A DNA stretch of 7,207 nt from Bacteroidota bacterium (GTDB lineage: Bacteria; Bacteroidota; Bacteroidia; 2-12-FULL-35-15), in the NCBI GenBank assembly GCA_023251855.1, contig JAHEYA010000117.1, forward strand, positions 1 to 7,207, in the 5' to 3' direction. Every line of letters begins with the position of its first letter. Position 1 is the first letter of the stretch. Below the pieces are notes generated by a model. That model had not been told where the DNA came from and searched no databases. It saw only the letters and a list, made by a program, of their open reading frames with translations. This document shows, piece after piece, positions 1-6,461 of this stretch. Made by a program: the position numbers and the translations under genes.

Positions 1-1957
1 CTGAAACCACATTCGAAAAATCCATAAAATTCACACACAAAGGAACACATCCCGAAAGTGGATCCGCATCAAATGAAACAATCGGTAAAGGCAGTATGGT
101 AACCGTTACACTATCCACTACTGCAGGTGAACAACCATCATTCACTGTTACTGTGTAAGTAGTTGTTGCGGTTGGCGAAACTGTAACTGATGAAGTAGTT
201 ACACTCAGTCCTGGCGCCCATGTATACGTGTATTGTCCGGCACTTCCATTTGTTGCAACAGCAGTAAGTAATGCAGCCCCTCCACTACAAATTGCAGTAT
301 CTCCCATAGCGTTGGCAGTAAGAAACGAATTAACTGTAACAGTACTTATTGCTGTATTAGAGCAACCCAATGAAGTCCCGGTAACGGTATATGTTGTGGT
401 AATTGAAGGTGAATCAGTAATTACAGGTGTAGTAGCACCTGTTGACCAAACATATGTACTTGCACCATTTGCAGTGAGTGTGGCAGTTCCACCCGGACAA
501 ATACTTGGTGAATTAACAGTAATTGTGGGTGAAGGATTTACTGTAACCGTTGCTATTGCTGTATCTTGACAAGCTCCGCTTACACCTGTTACGGTATATG
601 TAGTGGTGGAGGTTGGCGAAACTGTTAATGGATTTGTTACCGCTCCACCCGACCAAGTGTAAGTTGTGGCACCTGTTGCAGTAAGAGTAGCTGTTTGTCC
701 GGCACAGATGATTGCTGAGTTAACTGTTACAACAAGCGTAGTTCCCCCTCCCGAAGTAACTATTACGGATGCAGTATCCGTACAACCATTTACAGCACTG
801 GTAGCCGTTACAATGTATGTTCCTGCAGCATTTACTGTTGCAGGGTTTGAAGCATTTGTGAGTGAACCTCCATTCCAAACCATTGTATTGCCAGGACTAT
901 TTCCGGTAAGAACCACAGATGTAACAGAACAAACTAAATTTCCGCTGCTAACGGCAGTAACAGTTGGTGGTGCAGTATCAGTTAAAACAGCTACCATAGC
1001 GGTATCCATACAACCATTTGCATCAGTTGCTGTTACTATATAAGTGCCAGCAGCATTGACCGTTGAGGGATTAGGGGCATTTGAAAGCGAGCCCCCATTC
1101 CAAACCATTGTGCCTACACTACTTGCAGTTAATGTAACCGAATTTGTTGTACACGTAAAATTTCCGGGTGGTGTGATTGTAACCGTTGGTGGTGTAGCTA
1201 AAGTAGATTGGGTTATGGTTGCAATATTGGTCCAGGTTTGAGCTACGGTCGCGGCCGATGATATGGTTGGACTAACAGAAATATATTTTACACAACCCGG
1301 CTGGGCTTCACAAGGTACTACATTATCATCTCTAAAAAAATTAATTGGTGTGGTAGAAGTAGGAGAAACATAGGTATTGGTAACATCGTTATAGGTGCCA
1401 AAAAGGCTCCCATCAACATAAGCAGAGATAATACCAGTTCCACCGTCTCTTACAAAGGTTAGCAGATAGTAAGTATTGGTATTAAAATAAGGACATGTTC
1501 CAACATTGCCATTCGGGTATAAGTTAAGACAATTATTTAAAAAATAAATTCCTGCATCCGCTGTACTGTTTGAAAAATCTATTATTCTGGCCCAGCCACC
1601 CAAAGTAGTAAATCTAAAAAAAACGTAAATGGTATAACTATTTGTAATCAAACCCGGATTGGAATATTGCAAACCACCACCATCCGTAAAACAAAAAGAA
1701 TTGAATGTAAGGCAATCTCCGGCTGTGGTACCTGAAGTTTGAGTACTGTATGAACCAGGGGTGGCACCGCAAGCAAATATTTCGGTTAATGAAGGGCCTC
1801 CATTCAGTTCGTTCAGGTTATTATTGAACAAATACTCATGAGTTTGTGATTTACTAACGTTGGGTATCAGTATTATTAATAAAAAGGTTTTAAGGTAATA
1901 GTTAAGAAAAGATTTTTGGAGAACTATAGAAAGGAAATATTTTGTCTGCGTTTCCAT
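1..1957 (-). CDS. Secreted LamG/Ig-like/PKD multidomain surface protein, 3' end outside the window
   Basis: The reading frame is open from the ATG at 1957-1955 to base 1, giving 652 visible residues with no stop. Residues 1-38 form a long signal peptide with a hydrophobic core (FLLIILIP) and likely cleavage after SKSQ. Residues about 40-225 resemble a LamG/concanavalin-like domain: EYLFNNNLNE at the start, then beta-rich stretches such as SYTIYVFFRF, ARIIDFSNS and YYLLTFVRDGG..ISAYVDG. Five Ig-like repeats follow (about 257-325, 330-402, 407-474, 477-543, 546-622), each with a WxxG core, a TYTVT/TYIVT strand and a paired-cysteine pattern. A PKD domain begins at about 625 (VSFDADPLSGCVPL). The start lies 11 bases after the stop of the upstream surface-protein gene, so the two are probably one transcript. 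Proteins of this architecture in Bacteroidota are usually type IX secretion cargo acting as adhesins or polymer-binding proteins. The sorting domain would lie outside the window, so that part is inference, and the ligand is unknown. Confidence 0.85.
   Translation of the reverse strand, partial: METQTKYFLSIVLQKSFLNYYLKTFLLIILIPNVSKSQTHEYLFNNNLNELNGGPSLTEIFACGATPGSYSTQTSGTTAGDCLTFNSFCFTDGGGLQYSNPGLITNSYTIYVFFRFTTLGGWARIIDFSNSTADAGIYFLNNCLNLYPNGNVGTCPYFNTNTYYLLTFVRDGGTGIISAYVDGSLFGTYNDVTNTYVSPTSTTPINFFRDDNVVPCEAQPGCVKYISVSPTISSAATVAQTWTNIATITQSTLATPPTVTITPPGNFTCTTNSVTLTASSVGTMVWNGGSLSNAPNPSTVNAAGTYIVTATDANGCMDTAMVAVLTDTAPPTVTAVSSGNLVCSVTSVVLTGNSPGNTMVWNGGSLTNASNPATVNAAGTYIVTATSAVNGCTDTASVIVTSGGGTTLVVTVNSAIICAGQTATLTATGATTYTWSGGAVTNPLTVSPTSTTTYTVTGVSGACQDTAIATVTVNPSPTITVNSPSICPGGTATLTANGASTYVWSTGATTPVITDSPSITTTYTVTGTSLGCSNTAISTVTVNSFLTANAMGDTAICSGGAALLTAVATNGSAGQYTYTWAPGLSVTTSSVTVSPTATTTYTVTVNDGCSPAVVDSVTVTILPLPIVSFDADPLSGCVPLCVNFMDFSNVVS
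92..1189 (-). repeat. Five tandem Ig-like repeat units inside the partial surface protein
   Basis: The units, in coding order, lie at about 983-1189, 752-970, 536-739, 329-529 and 92-322. Units 1 and 2 are close relatives: both carry TMVWNGGSL, a short N-P motif, TVNAAGTYIVTAT and NGC.DTA. Units 3-5 form a second type with TYTWSGG/TYVWSTG/TYTWAPG cores, a VSPT.TTTYTVT strand (SPSITTTYTVT in unit 4) and a C-x-DTA or C-x-NTA ending in units 3 and 4. Their regular spacing makes the plus strand look repetitive and produces long spurious plus-strand frames. Boundaries are approximate because they were set by eye. Confidence 0.75.
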
Positions 1958-1968
1958 GGCGCAAACTT

Positions 1969-3756
1969 TTATTTTAATAAGGTAACACGGCCAATAACAG
2001 TGTGTTTTCTGCCACTTAATTCAACATAATTCACATGATAAACATAAACAGCTTGTTCCATAACTTCGCCAACGTTGTTCAAGGCTCCGTTCCAGCCTTC
2101 TTTCAGGTCATTTGTTTTAAACATTTGTTTTCCCCATCTGTCGAAGATTAATAATTCAAAATTCTTTGGAGACAAACCATACGAATAAATATTGAAGAGT
2201 TCATTATGATCATTTTTATTTGGAGTAAAGGCATTTGGAATGTAGCAGGTTATAATGTCTTTAACAACAACAGGAACAGTTACAGAATCTTTACAACCAT
2301 GAAGACTAGAGGCATACAGAGTTACATTATAGTTTCCAACGGCTAAATAGGTATGATCCGGATTCTCAAGTATGGAGCTTGAAGTATCCCCAAAATTCCA
2401 TAACCAATGAGTTGAGCTTGTAGATGTATTGTTAAAAAATGCGTTGGCTTGCAATATATCAATTTCGGAAGGAGCAACAGTAAAACCGGCGACCGGTGGA
2501 GGAAAAACTCTTATAAAACAGGTGTCTGTAAAAGTAGTTGTACAACCTACTCCCAAACTTGTAGTCAACGTAACAGCATGGCAACCAACGGTGGTATAAA
2601 GATGAGTGGGTTTCATTCCAACACCATTACTACTTTCTCCTAAACTCCAGGTATAAGTTGCACCAGCATTGCCAACAGTATCAGCAACAAAATGAGTTCT
2701 TACAGAATCACATCCTGCAAGTGAATCCGCAGTAAAAATTGCTGTAGGTGGTTGAAAAATAGTTACAATTGAAATAGCTGTATCCTTACAAGTACCCGTA
2801 GTGCCAATTACTGAGAACGTCCCAACTACCCCCGGAACGGTTATAGTTGCTGTGGTATCACCATTCGACCAAAGATAATGAGCCGCACCTGAAGCAGTTA
2901 AAGTAGCCGTTAAACCGGAACAAACCCGTGCAGAATCAACCTGGATAGGGCAATTGACAAAACATGGTGCAGGAGCAGAAAAATTTGTAGTAAGTGCACA
3001 AGATGGATCAGCAGAAAAAACTGCAGAAACATTACATGCAGCAGCATTTGCAGGTAAACCAGTAAGAGTATAGGTGGCGGTTGTAGCATTAAATGGAGCA
3101 TTAATAACCTGGGTAGCACCAGAGCAACTGTTAGTTATTGTCAGTGTTCCTGCGGTTGGAGGATTCACATAAGTTACAGTACCCGTCAAATCAAAAATAT
3201 TGGTTGGACTGGTACATGCTCCCGGAACAGCTGTTAAAGCAGTCATACCACAAACTATATTGCAGCTGGTTGTACCGGTTGATAAACCACCGTTTTGAGC
3301 CAAAGAAATGGTAGTAGCCTGATTAGAGTAGTTAGTAATTAATAAAACATACACTTCTCCAACAACTGCTGATGGAATAGTACATGTTTCAGTTGCGGAT
3401 GATGAATAGCTACAGTCAACGTTTGCTCCGGTTAAACCTGAAGCACAACCAGCAGCAGGTGATGTAAATGGTCCCCAACAAACATAATCAATATCAACAA
3501 CAGCAGAATTACTCAAATCTAAAGTAATGTTTCCGGGTGTGGCTATTTGCAAATAAAACCAAGCCGGGTTTGGTTGAGAACCCAAGCAACCATAATTCGG
3601 ACCAGTTGGAGCAACAGTATTTTGCCCGGCAGGAAAGGTGGTAGTACCTTGAGCAGTACAAAAAGGACTAGCTGTAGTACAATCAGCACCTTGCGCATTG
3701 ACATCTTCAGAAAGTAAACTAATAAGAGCAAAAATGAATAAGAATATTTTTTTCAT
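1969..3756 (-). CDS. Secreted PKD/Ig-like protein with gliding-motility-associated C-terminal (type IX, type B) sorting domain
   Basis: This is a complete 595-residue protein. Residues 1-22 are a classic signal peptide (MKKIFLFIFALISLL, cleavage near NAQ). Residues about 25-165 form a cysteine-rich N-terminal domain (DCTTASPFC, then PAWFYLQIATPGNITLDLS and DIDYVCWGPF), a module I associate with large secreted Bacteroidota proteins but whose function I cannot name. Residues about 170-265 and 267-333 are Ig-like repeats. Residues 337-417 are a degenerate PKD domain (YTWSLGESS, THLYTTVG) and 421-498 a good one (WLWNFGDTSS, NPDHTYLAVGNYNVTL). Residues 503-595 match the CHU_C/TIGR04131 sorting domain: CYIPNAFTPNKNDHNELF, FELLIFDRWGKQMF, GWNG, YVYHVNY and the terminal VIGRVTLLK. 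The protein should be exported by Sec and then the type IX system to the surface or medium. It is the first gene of a two-gene operon. Export is well supported; its binding target is unknown. Confidence 0.93.
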   Translation of the reverse strand: MKKIFLFIFALISLLSEDVNAQGADCTTASPFCTAQGTTTFPAGQNTVAPTGPNYGCLGSQPNPAWFYLQIATPGNITLDLSNSAVVDIDYVCWGPFTSPAAGCASGLTGANVDCSYSSSATETCTIPSAVVGEVYVLLITNYSNQATTISLAQNGGLSTGTTSCNIVCGMTALTAVPGACTSPTNIFDLTGTVTYVNPPTAGTLTITNSCSGATQVINAPFNATTATYTLTGLPANAAACNVSAVFSADPSCALTTNFSAPAPCFVNCPIQVDSARVCSGLTATLTASGAAHYLWSNGDTTATITVPGVVGTFSVIGTTGTCKDTAISIVTIFQPPTAIFTADSLAGCDSVRTHFVADTVGNAGATYTWSLGESSNGVGMKPTHLYTTVGCHAVTLTTSLGVGCTTTFTDTCFIRVFPPPVAGFTVAPSEIDILQANAFFNNTSTSSTHWLWNFGDTSSSILENPDHTYLAVGNYNVTLYASSLHGCKDSVTVPVVVKDIITCYIPNAFTPNKNDHNELFNIYSYGLSPKNFELLIFDRWGKQMFKTNDLKEGWNGALNNVGEVMEQAVYVYHVNYVELSGRKHTVIGRVTLLK

Positions 3757-3867
3757 GAAATGCTTAATTTCTTAAACTTAAAAATATCTTCCAAACTGAT
3801 GAAAATAAATACTTAAAAGTTGCATTCGCAATAAATAGAAATTATTGGTTTAATAGAAATTCTTCAA

Positions 3868-3875
3868 CAAATATA
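3868..3875 (-). promoter_or_regulatory. Candidate -7 element (TATATTTG) for the surface-protein operon
   Basis: Read on the minus strand this is TATATTTG, a full match to the Bacteroidota -7 consensus TAnnTTTG. It would start transcription roughly 100 bases before the ATG at 3756. No good TTTG -33 partner lies at the usual spacing, so this is only a candidate. Confidence 0.3.
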
Positions 3876-3926
3876 TAAAATCTATAACGTAAATCTGCAT
3901 TGCAGCTTTTAAAATTATTAACGGTT

Positions 3927-3934
3927 CAAAGGTA
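3927..3934 (-). promoter_or_regulatory. Alternative candidate -7 element (TACCTTTG) for the surface-protein operon
   Basis: Read on the minus strand this is TACCTTTG, a second full match to TAnnTTTG, about 170 bases before the ATG at 3756. The position where a TTTG -33 box is expected reads TTTT (3954-3957). Choosing between this site and the one at 3868-3875 needs transcript start data. Confidence 0.25.
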
Positions 3935-3973
3935 AGTTCCTAATTTGAAAATTAAAAACATATACTATAATGT

Positions 3974-4003
3974 TTTGGTATTCGTTTTTCTTTTATAATT
4001 TAG
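3974..4003 (+). promoter_or_regulatory. Candidate Bacteroidota promoter for mdh
   Basis: A TTTG at 3974-3977 is followed after 18 bases by TAATTTAG at 3996-4003, one mismatch from the -7 consensus TAnnTTTG. The predicted start of transcription near 4010 would leave a leader of about 60 bases before the mdh ATG at 4073. Spacing and position are right for this phylum, but AT-rich DNA gives many such matches. Confidence 0.35.
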
Positions 4004-4072
4004 CCACCTCAATTTTTGTCAATATTGGTGTGTCCATCCACGATGATGGTAAGTAATATAAAAATTAAAAAC

Positions 4073-5019
4073 ATGAAAGTAACTGTTGTAGGAGCTGGAA
4101 ACGTAGGCGCAACCTGTGCTGATGTTATCGCACAAAAAGAACTTGTAAACGAGGTAGTTTTACTTGATATCAAGAAAATTTTGCAGAGGGCAAATCTTTG
4201 GATATATGGCAAACAGCACCAATAAACATGTATGATACCCGTATTACGGGCTCAACAAATGATTATTCTAAAACTGCAAATTCCGATGTAGTTGTTATTA
4301 CATCGGGTTTACCGCGTAAACCTGGAATGAGTCGTGATGATCTTATTTCAACTAATGCAGGTATCGTAAAAGGTGTTACAAAAAGTCTTTTGGAGTATTC
4401 TCCAAATGCTATTTTTATCATTGTTTCCAACCCATTGGATGTAATGACCTATTGTGCGTATTTGACTGCAAAAGTGGATTCAAGAAAAGTATTTGGTATG
4501 GCCGGTGTACTTGATACTGCCCGCTATCGTGCATTTTTAGCCACGGAACTTAATTGCTCCCCCAAAGATATACAAGCAGTTTTGATGGGTGGTCATGGAG
4601 ATACAATGGTTCCATTGCCACGATATACAACAGTTGCAGGGATTCCGGTGACAGAACTGGTTGGTAAAGAAAGATTAGATGAAATTATAGAACGTACAAA
4701 AAAAGGCGGAGGAGAGATCGTTAATTTACTTGGTACTTCAGCATGGTATGCTCCTGGAGCCTCGGCAGCACAAATGGTTGAAGCAATTGTCAGAGATCAA
4801 AAACGAATTTTCCCTGTTTGTGCATGGTTGCAAGGAGAATACGGTTTGAAGGATATTTATTTGGGAGTACCGGTAAAATTAGGGAAAAACGGTATTGAAC
4901 AGATCATTGAATTAAAATTAAATGCTGAAGAAAAAAAATTGCTTGAAGAATCTGCAAAATCTGTTAAAGAAGTAATGGCAGTTTTGGATACTATGAATAA
5001 TTCAGCTGTAGCGAAATAA
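4073..5019 (+). CDS. mdh: Malate dehydrogenase, with an apparent one-base frameshift
   Basis: This enzyme oxidises L-malate to oxaloacetate with NAD+ in the TCA cycle, in the cytoplasm. The ATG at 4073 is chosen because it gives the family start MKVTVVGAGNVGATCA with the Rossmann motif GAGNVG and the NAD-binding Asp32 (LLDIK). The ATG at 4016 would only add an unrelated 19-residue lead. The frame moves by one base at 4175-4182 (AAAATTTT): codons 1-34 are in one frame, and AEGKSLDIWQTAP onward is in another. Restoring one base gives about 315 residues, the usual length. Numbered that way, Arg82 and Arg88 (GLPRKPGMSRDDL), Asn120 (VSNPLD), Arg151 (DTARYR) and catalytic His175 (GGHGDTMVP) are all present. 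Arg82 marks malate rather than lactate as substrate. The gene appears monocistronic, divergent from the surface operon. A sequencing or assembly slip is the likeliest cause of the shift. Confidence 0.9.
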
Positions 5020-5077
5020 AATACCAACTCTCCTACTTGTAGCCAATGTCATTTAGGTAAATAGAAAACCCACAATC

Positions 5078-5103
5078 GGAACGTTCATTGCGAGGAACGT
5101 TTT
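5078..5103 (+). terminator. Weak candidate terminator hairpin after mdh
   Basis: AACGTTC at 5080-5086 pairs with GAACGTT at 5095-5101 around an eight-base loop, with two further G-T wobble pairs at the base (5078-5079 with 5102-5103). It lies about 60 bases after the mdh stop. The following T run is very short and the stem is not GC-rich, so termination here is only plausible. Confidence 0.35.
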
Positions 5104-5169
5104 AAATATAAATTTAGTTTGACTTAATAACATTGCTTGCAAAATTATCCTATTGCATTCGCTCAAAAC

Positions 5170-5203
5170 ACTTGAACTGACAACATATACGGTTAGTTCA
5201 AGT
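5170..5203. repeat. 12-bp inverted repeat (hairpin) upstream of the aspartic protease gene
   Basis: ACTTGAACTGAC at 5170-5181 pairs with GTTAGTTCAAGT at 5192-5203 around a ten-base loop. Eleven of twelve pairs are Watson-Crick and one is G-T. The plus-strand side is not followed by a T run; on the minus strand the stem is followed by GTTTTGAGC, but no minus-strand gene lies upstream. It could be a leader structure or operator for the protease-trmD pair, or part of the mdh 3' end. The structure itself is clear; its role is not. Confidence 0.5.
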
Positions 5204-5247
5204 ATATTAAGAAGGTGTAAAGGAATCAATTACTCTGAACTTTTTTT

Positions 5248-5679
5248 ATGAAAACAGTTATTCCATTTAAAGTTCTTTCTATTGGCGATGATGGTTTTCA
5301 TTTGATGATAAAATTAGTTCTCAATAAAAAATCGGCAAATGTGATAATTGATACAGGGGCCTCAAAAACAGTATTTGATAAAAAACAAATTTTAAAATAT
5401 GGGGCAAATAAAAAGTTCGACCAACTTGATAGTTTATCAAGTGGATTAGGCACAAACACGATGAAAAGCCATTTTACAATACTTAAAAAAATGAAGATCG
5501 GTAGTTTAGAAATAGAAGATTTTAAAATTGTTCTATTGGATCTTTCACATGTTAATAAATCCTATAAAGAGGTGGGATTACCTCAAATAGATGGTGTTTT
5601 GGGCAGTGATCTTCTTTTAAAATATAATGCAGTGATCGATTACGGTCAAAAAAAATTGAAACTAAAATTTAAGAATTAG
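5248..5679 (+). CDS. Retropepsin-like (clan AA) aspartic protease, single domain
   Basis: This is a 143-residue protein with the hallmark catalytic triplet in VIIDTGASKTVFD (Asp35-Thr36-Gly37, then Ala-Ser). A later IDGVLGSDLLLKYNAVIDY segment (about 114-132) supplies the hydrophobic-hydrophobic-Gly element of the pepsin/retropepsin fold. With one Asp motif it should act as a dimer, like retroviral protease and PF13650-type bacterial relatives. No signal peptide or membrane segment is visible, so a cytoplasmic location is inferred. The ATG at 5248 follows seven T residues and lacks a nearby Shine-Dalgarno site, which is normal for this phylum. The stop is 18 bases from the trmD start, so the two are probably co-transcribed. 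The substrate is unknown, and no retroelement parts surround it, so it looks like a cellular gene. Confidence 0.85.
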   Translation: MKTVIPFKVLSIGDDGFHLMIKLVLNKKSANVIIDTGASKTVFDKKQILKYGANKKFDQLDSLSSGLGTNTMKSHFTILKKMKIGSLEIEDFKIVLLDLSHVNKSYKEVGLPQIDGVLGSDLLLKYNAVIDYGQKKLKLKFKN

Positions 5680-5697
5680 GAGTTTTTGAACTTGCCC

Positions 5698-6384
5698 ATG
5701 CGTATTGATATTATTACAGTTTTACCACAATTATTAGAAAGTCCTTTTCAACATAGTATTTTAAAACGTGCTATTGATAAGAGGTTGGTGGAGATCAACT
5801 TAATTAATCTCAGGGACTATTCAACACAGAAACAAAAAAGTGTTGATGATTATGCGTTTGGTGGAGGTGCCGGAATGGTCATGGGTATTGAGCCGATTGC
5901 AAATTGTATTAACGATTTGAAATCAAAACGAACGTATGATGAAGTAATTTATACGAGCCCGGATGGTGAACAATTTAATCAAAAATTGGCTAATCATTTA
6001 TCGACATTCACAAACATTATTATTCTTTGTGGTCATTACAAAGGCGTTGATGAAAGAGTTCGGGAGCACTTGATCACAAAAGAAATTTCTATTGGTAATT
6101 ACGTACTTTCCGGTGGGGAATTAGCTGCTACAGTTATTTGCGACAGCGTAATCCGAATTATACCGGGTGCAATTTCAGATGAAACATCAGCTTTAACTGA
6201 TTCTTTTCAGGATAATCTATTGGCTCCCCCTGTTTACACGCGTCCGGCAGAATACAATGGATGGAAAGTTCCAGACATATTATTATCGGGACATACTAGG
6301 AATATTGAGGATTGGAGACATGAACAGAGCCTTGAACGGACAAAAAAAAGAAGGCCGGATTTACTTGGTACAGATAGCGAATAA
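5698..6384 (+). CDS. trmD: tRNA (guanine-N1-)-methyltransferase TrmD
   Basis: TrmD methylates N1 of G37, next to the anticodon, using S-adenosylmethionine, and so prevents +1 frameshifting. It works as a dimer with a SPOUT trefoil knot. The ATG at 5698 gives MRIDIITVLPQLLESPF, the usual family start, and 228 residues; the TTG at 5686 would add only four. Visible motifs are DYAFGGGAGMVMG (about 51-63), CGHYKGVDERV (111-121), IGNYVLSGGE (132-141, the SAM-binding knot), Arg153, and the catalytic Asp168 in TDSFQDNLL. They are followed by YTRPAEYNGWKVPDILLSGH and a basic tail (ERTKKRRPDLL). All key residues are intact. The last codons and the stop form the outer left arm of a large inverted repeat. 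It is probably co-transcribed with the protease gene upstream. The trmD neighbours seen in many bacteria (rpsP, rimM, rplS) are absent from the window. Confidence 0.96.
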   Translation: MRIDIITVLPQLLESPFQHSILKRAIDKRLVEINLINLRDYSTQKQKSVDDYAFGGGAGMVMGIEPIANCINDLKSKRTYDEVIYTSPDGEQFNQKLANHLSTFTNIIILCGHYKGVDERVREHLITKEISIGNYVLSGGELAATVICDSVIRIIPGAISDETSALTDSFQDNLLAPPVYTRPAEYNGWKVPDILLSGHTRNIEDWRHEQSLERTKKRRPDLLGTDSE

Positions 6385-6460
6385 AAAACGAATTTACGAA
6401 TCTACGCTTGTTATTTGTTTAATACACAGATTCGTAAATTCTTACCTATTCGTTATCTGT
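6370..6460. repeat. Large two-stage inverted repeat between convergent trmD and the TPR gene; candidate bidirectional terminator
   Basis: The inner arms are a perfect 14-bp pair: GAATTTACGAATCT at 6390-6403 and AGATTCGTAAATTC at 6428-6441, around a 24-base loop. The outer arms extend it by 14 more pairs with one G-T wobble: ACAGATAGCGAATA at 6370-6383 and TATTCGTTATCTGT at 6447-6460. They are separated from the inner stem by an asymmetric internal loop (6 bases on the left, 5 on the right). The left outer arm contains the last trmD codons and part of its stop. The right outer arm ends two bases before the TPR stop codon. Position between converging genes suggests it stops transcription or protects mRNA ends in both directions. 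It is AT-rich and has no long T tail, so it is not a textbook terminator. Confidence 0.75.
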
Positions 6461-6461
6461 A

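Larger units (their letters stand above)
3757..4072. other. Divergent AT-rich intergenic region between the surface-protein operon and mdh
   Basis: These 316 bases separate two genes that point away from each other, so they must hold the promoters for both. I see no RNA gene, no Shine-Dalgarno-like site near either ATG and no convincing small reading frame. Candidate Bacteroidota-type promoter motifs are listed separately. A ten-base direct repeat, AATAGAAATT, occurs at 3834-3843 and 3852-3861 (18 bases start to start). In DNA this AT-rich it may be chance. Confidence 0.7.
5020..5247. other. Intergenic region after mdh with two hairpins
   Basis: These 228 bases hold no reading frame I would support and no RNA gene I recognise. 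Two inverted repeats lie within: a weak one at 5078-5103, placed where an mdh terminator would be expected, and a stronger one at 5170-5203, about 45 bases before the next ATG. I could not find a convincing TTTG / TAnnTTTG promoter pair before the gene at 5248. Confidence 0.6.

Noticed and set aside
92..1189. Repeated pattern that might be taken for a CRISPR array or satellite
   Set aside because: The units are about 200 bases, diverged, in frame and encode recognisable Ig-like domains; there are no short identical repeats with spacers.
228..1241. Three plus-strand open frames of 65-125 codons
   Set aside because: They are antisense shadows of the Ig-like repeats. The minus strand carries a continuous frame with signal peptide and domain structure, and the plus-strand translations are low-complexity Val/Thr/Ala runs.
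2449..3731. Short frames inside the 595-residue gene on both strands (2449-2643 plus, 2910-3119 and 3543-3731 minus)
   Set aside because: All lie within a complete coding sequence in a different frame, and none has a recognisable motif.
4172..4185. Programmed -1 ribosomal frameshift in mdh
   Set aside because: In the reading frame used, the codons AAG AAA ATT TTG do not form a canonical X XXY YYZ slippery heptamer, and this enzyme family is not known to need frameshifting. An error or mutation is more likely, though not proven.
4009..4212. 67-codon minus-strand frame over the start of mdh
   Set aside because: It overlaps the conserved Rossmann segment of mdh antisense and has no family resemblance.
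4198..5019. A separate gene starting at TTG 4198
   Set aside because: It would lack the NAD-binding N-terminus that is encoded immediately upstream in another frame. It is the rest of mdh after the frameshift.
3820..5162. Ten-base match TTGCATTCGC at 3820-3829 and 5153-5162
   Set aside because: Several shared ten-base words are expected by chance in a window this size, and the flanking bases do not match.
5686..5697. TTG start four codons before the trmD ATG
   Set aside because: The family starts at MRIDI; an AGGAG at 5678-5682 is too close to this TTG and the phylum makes little use of such sites.
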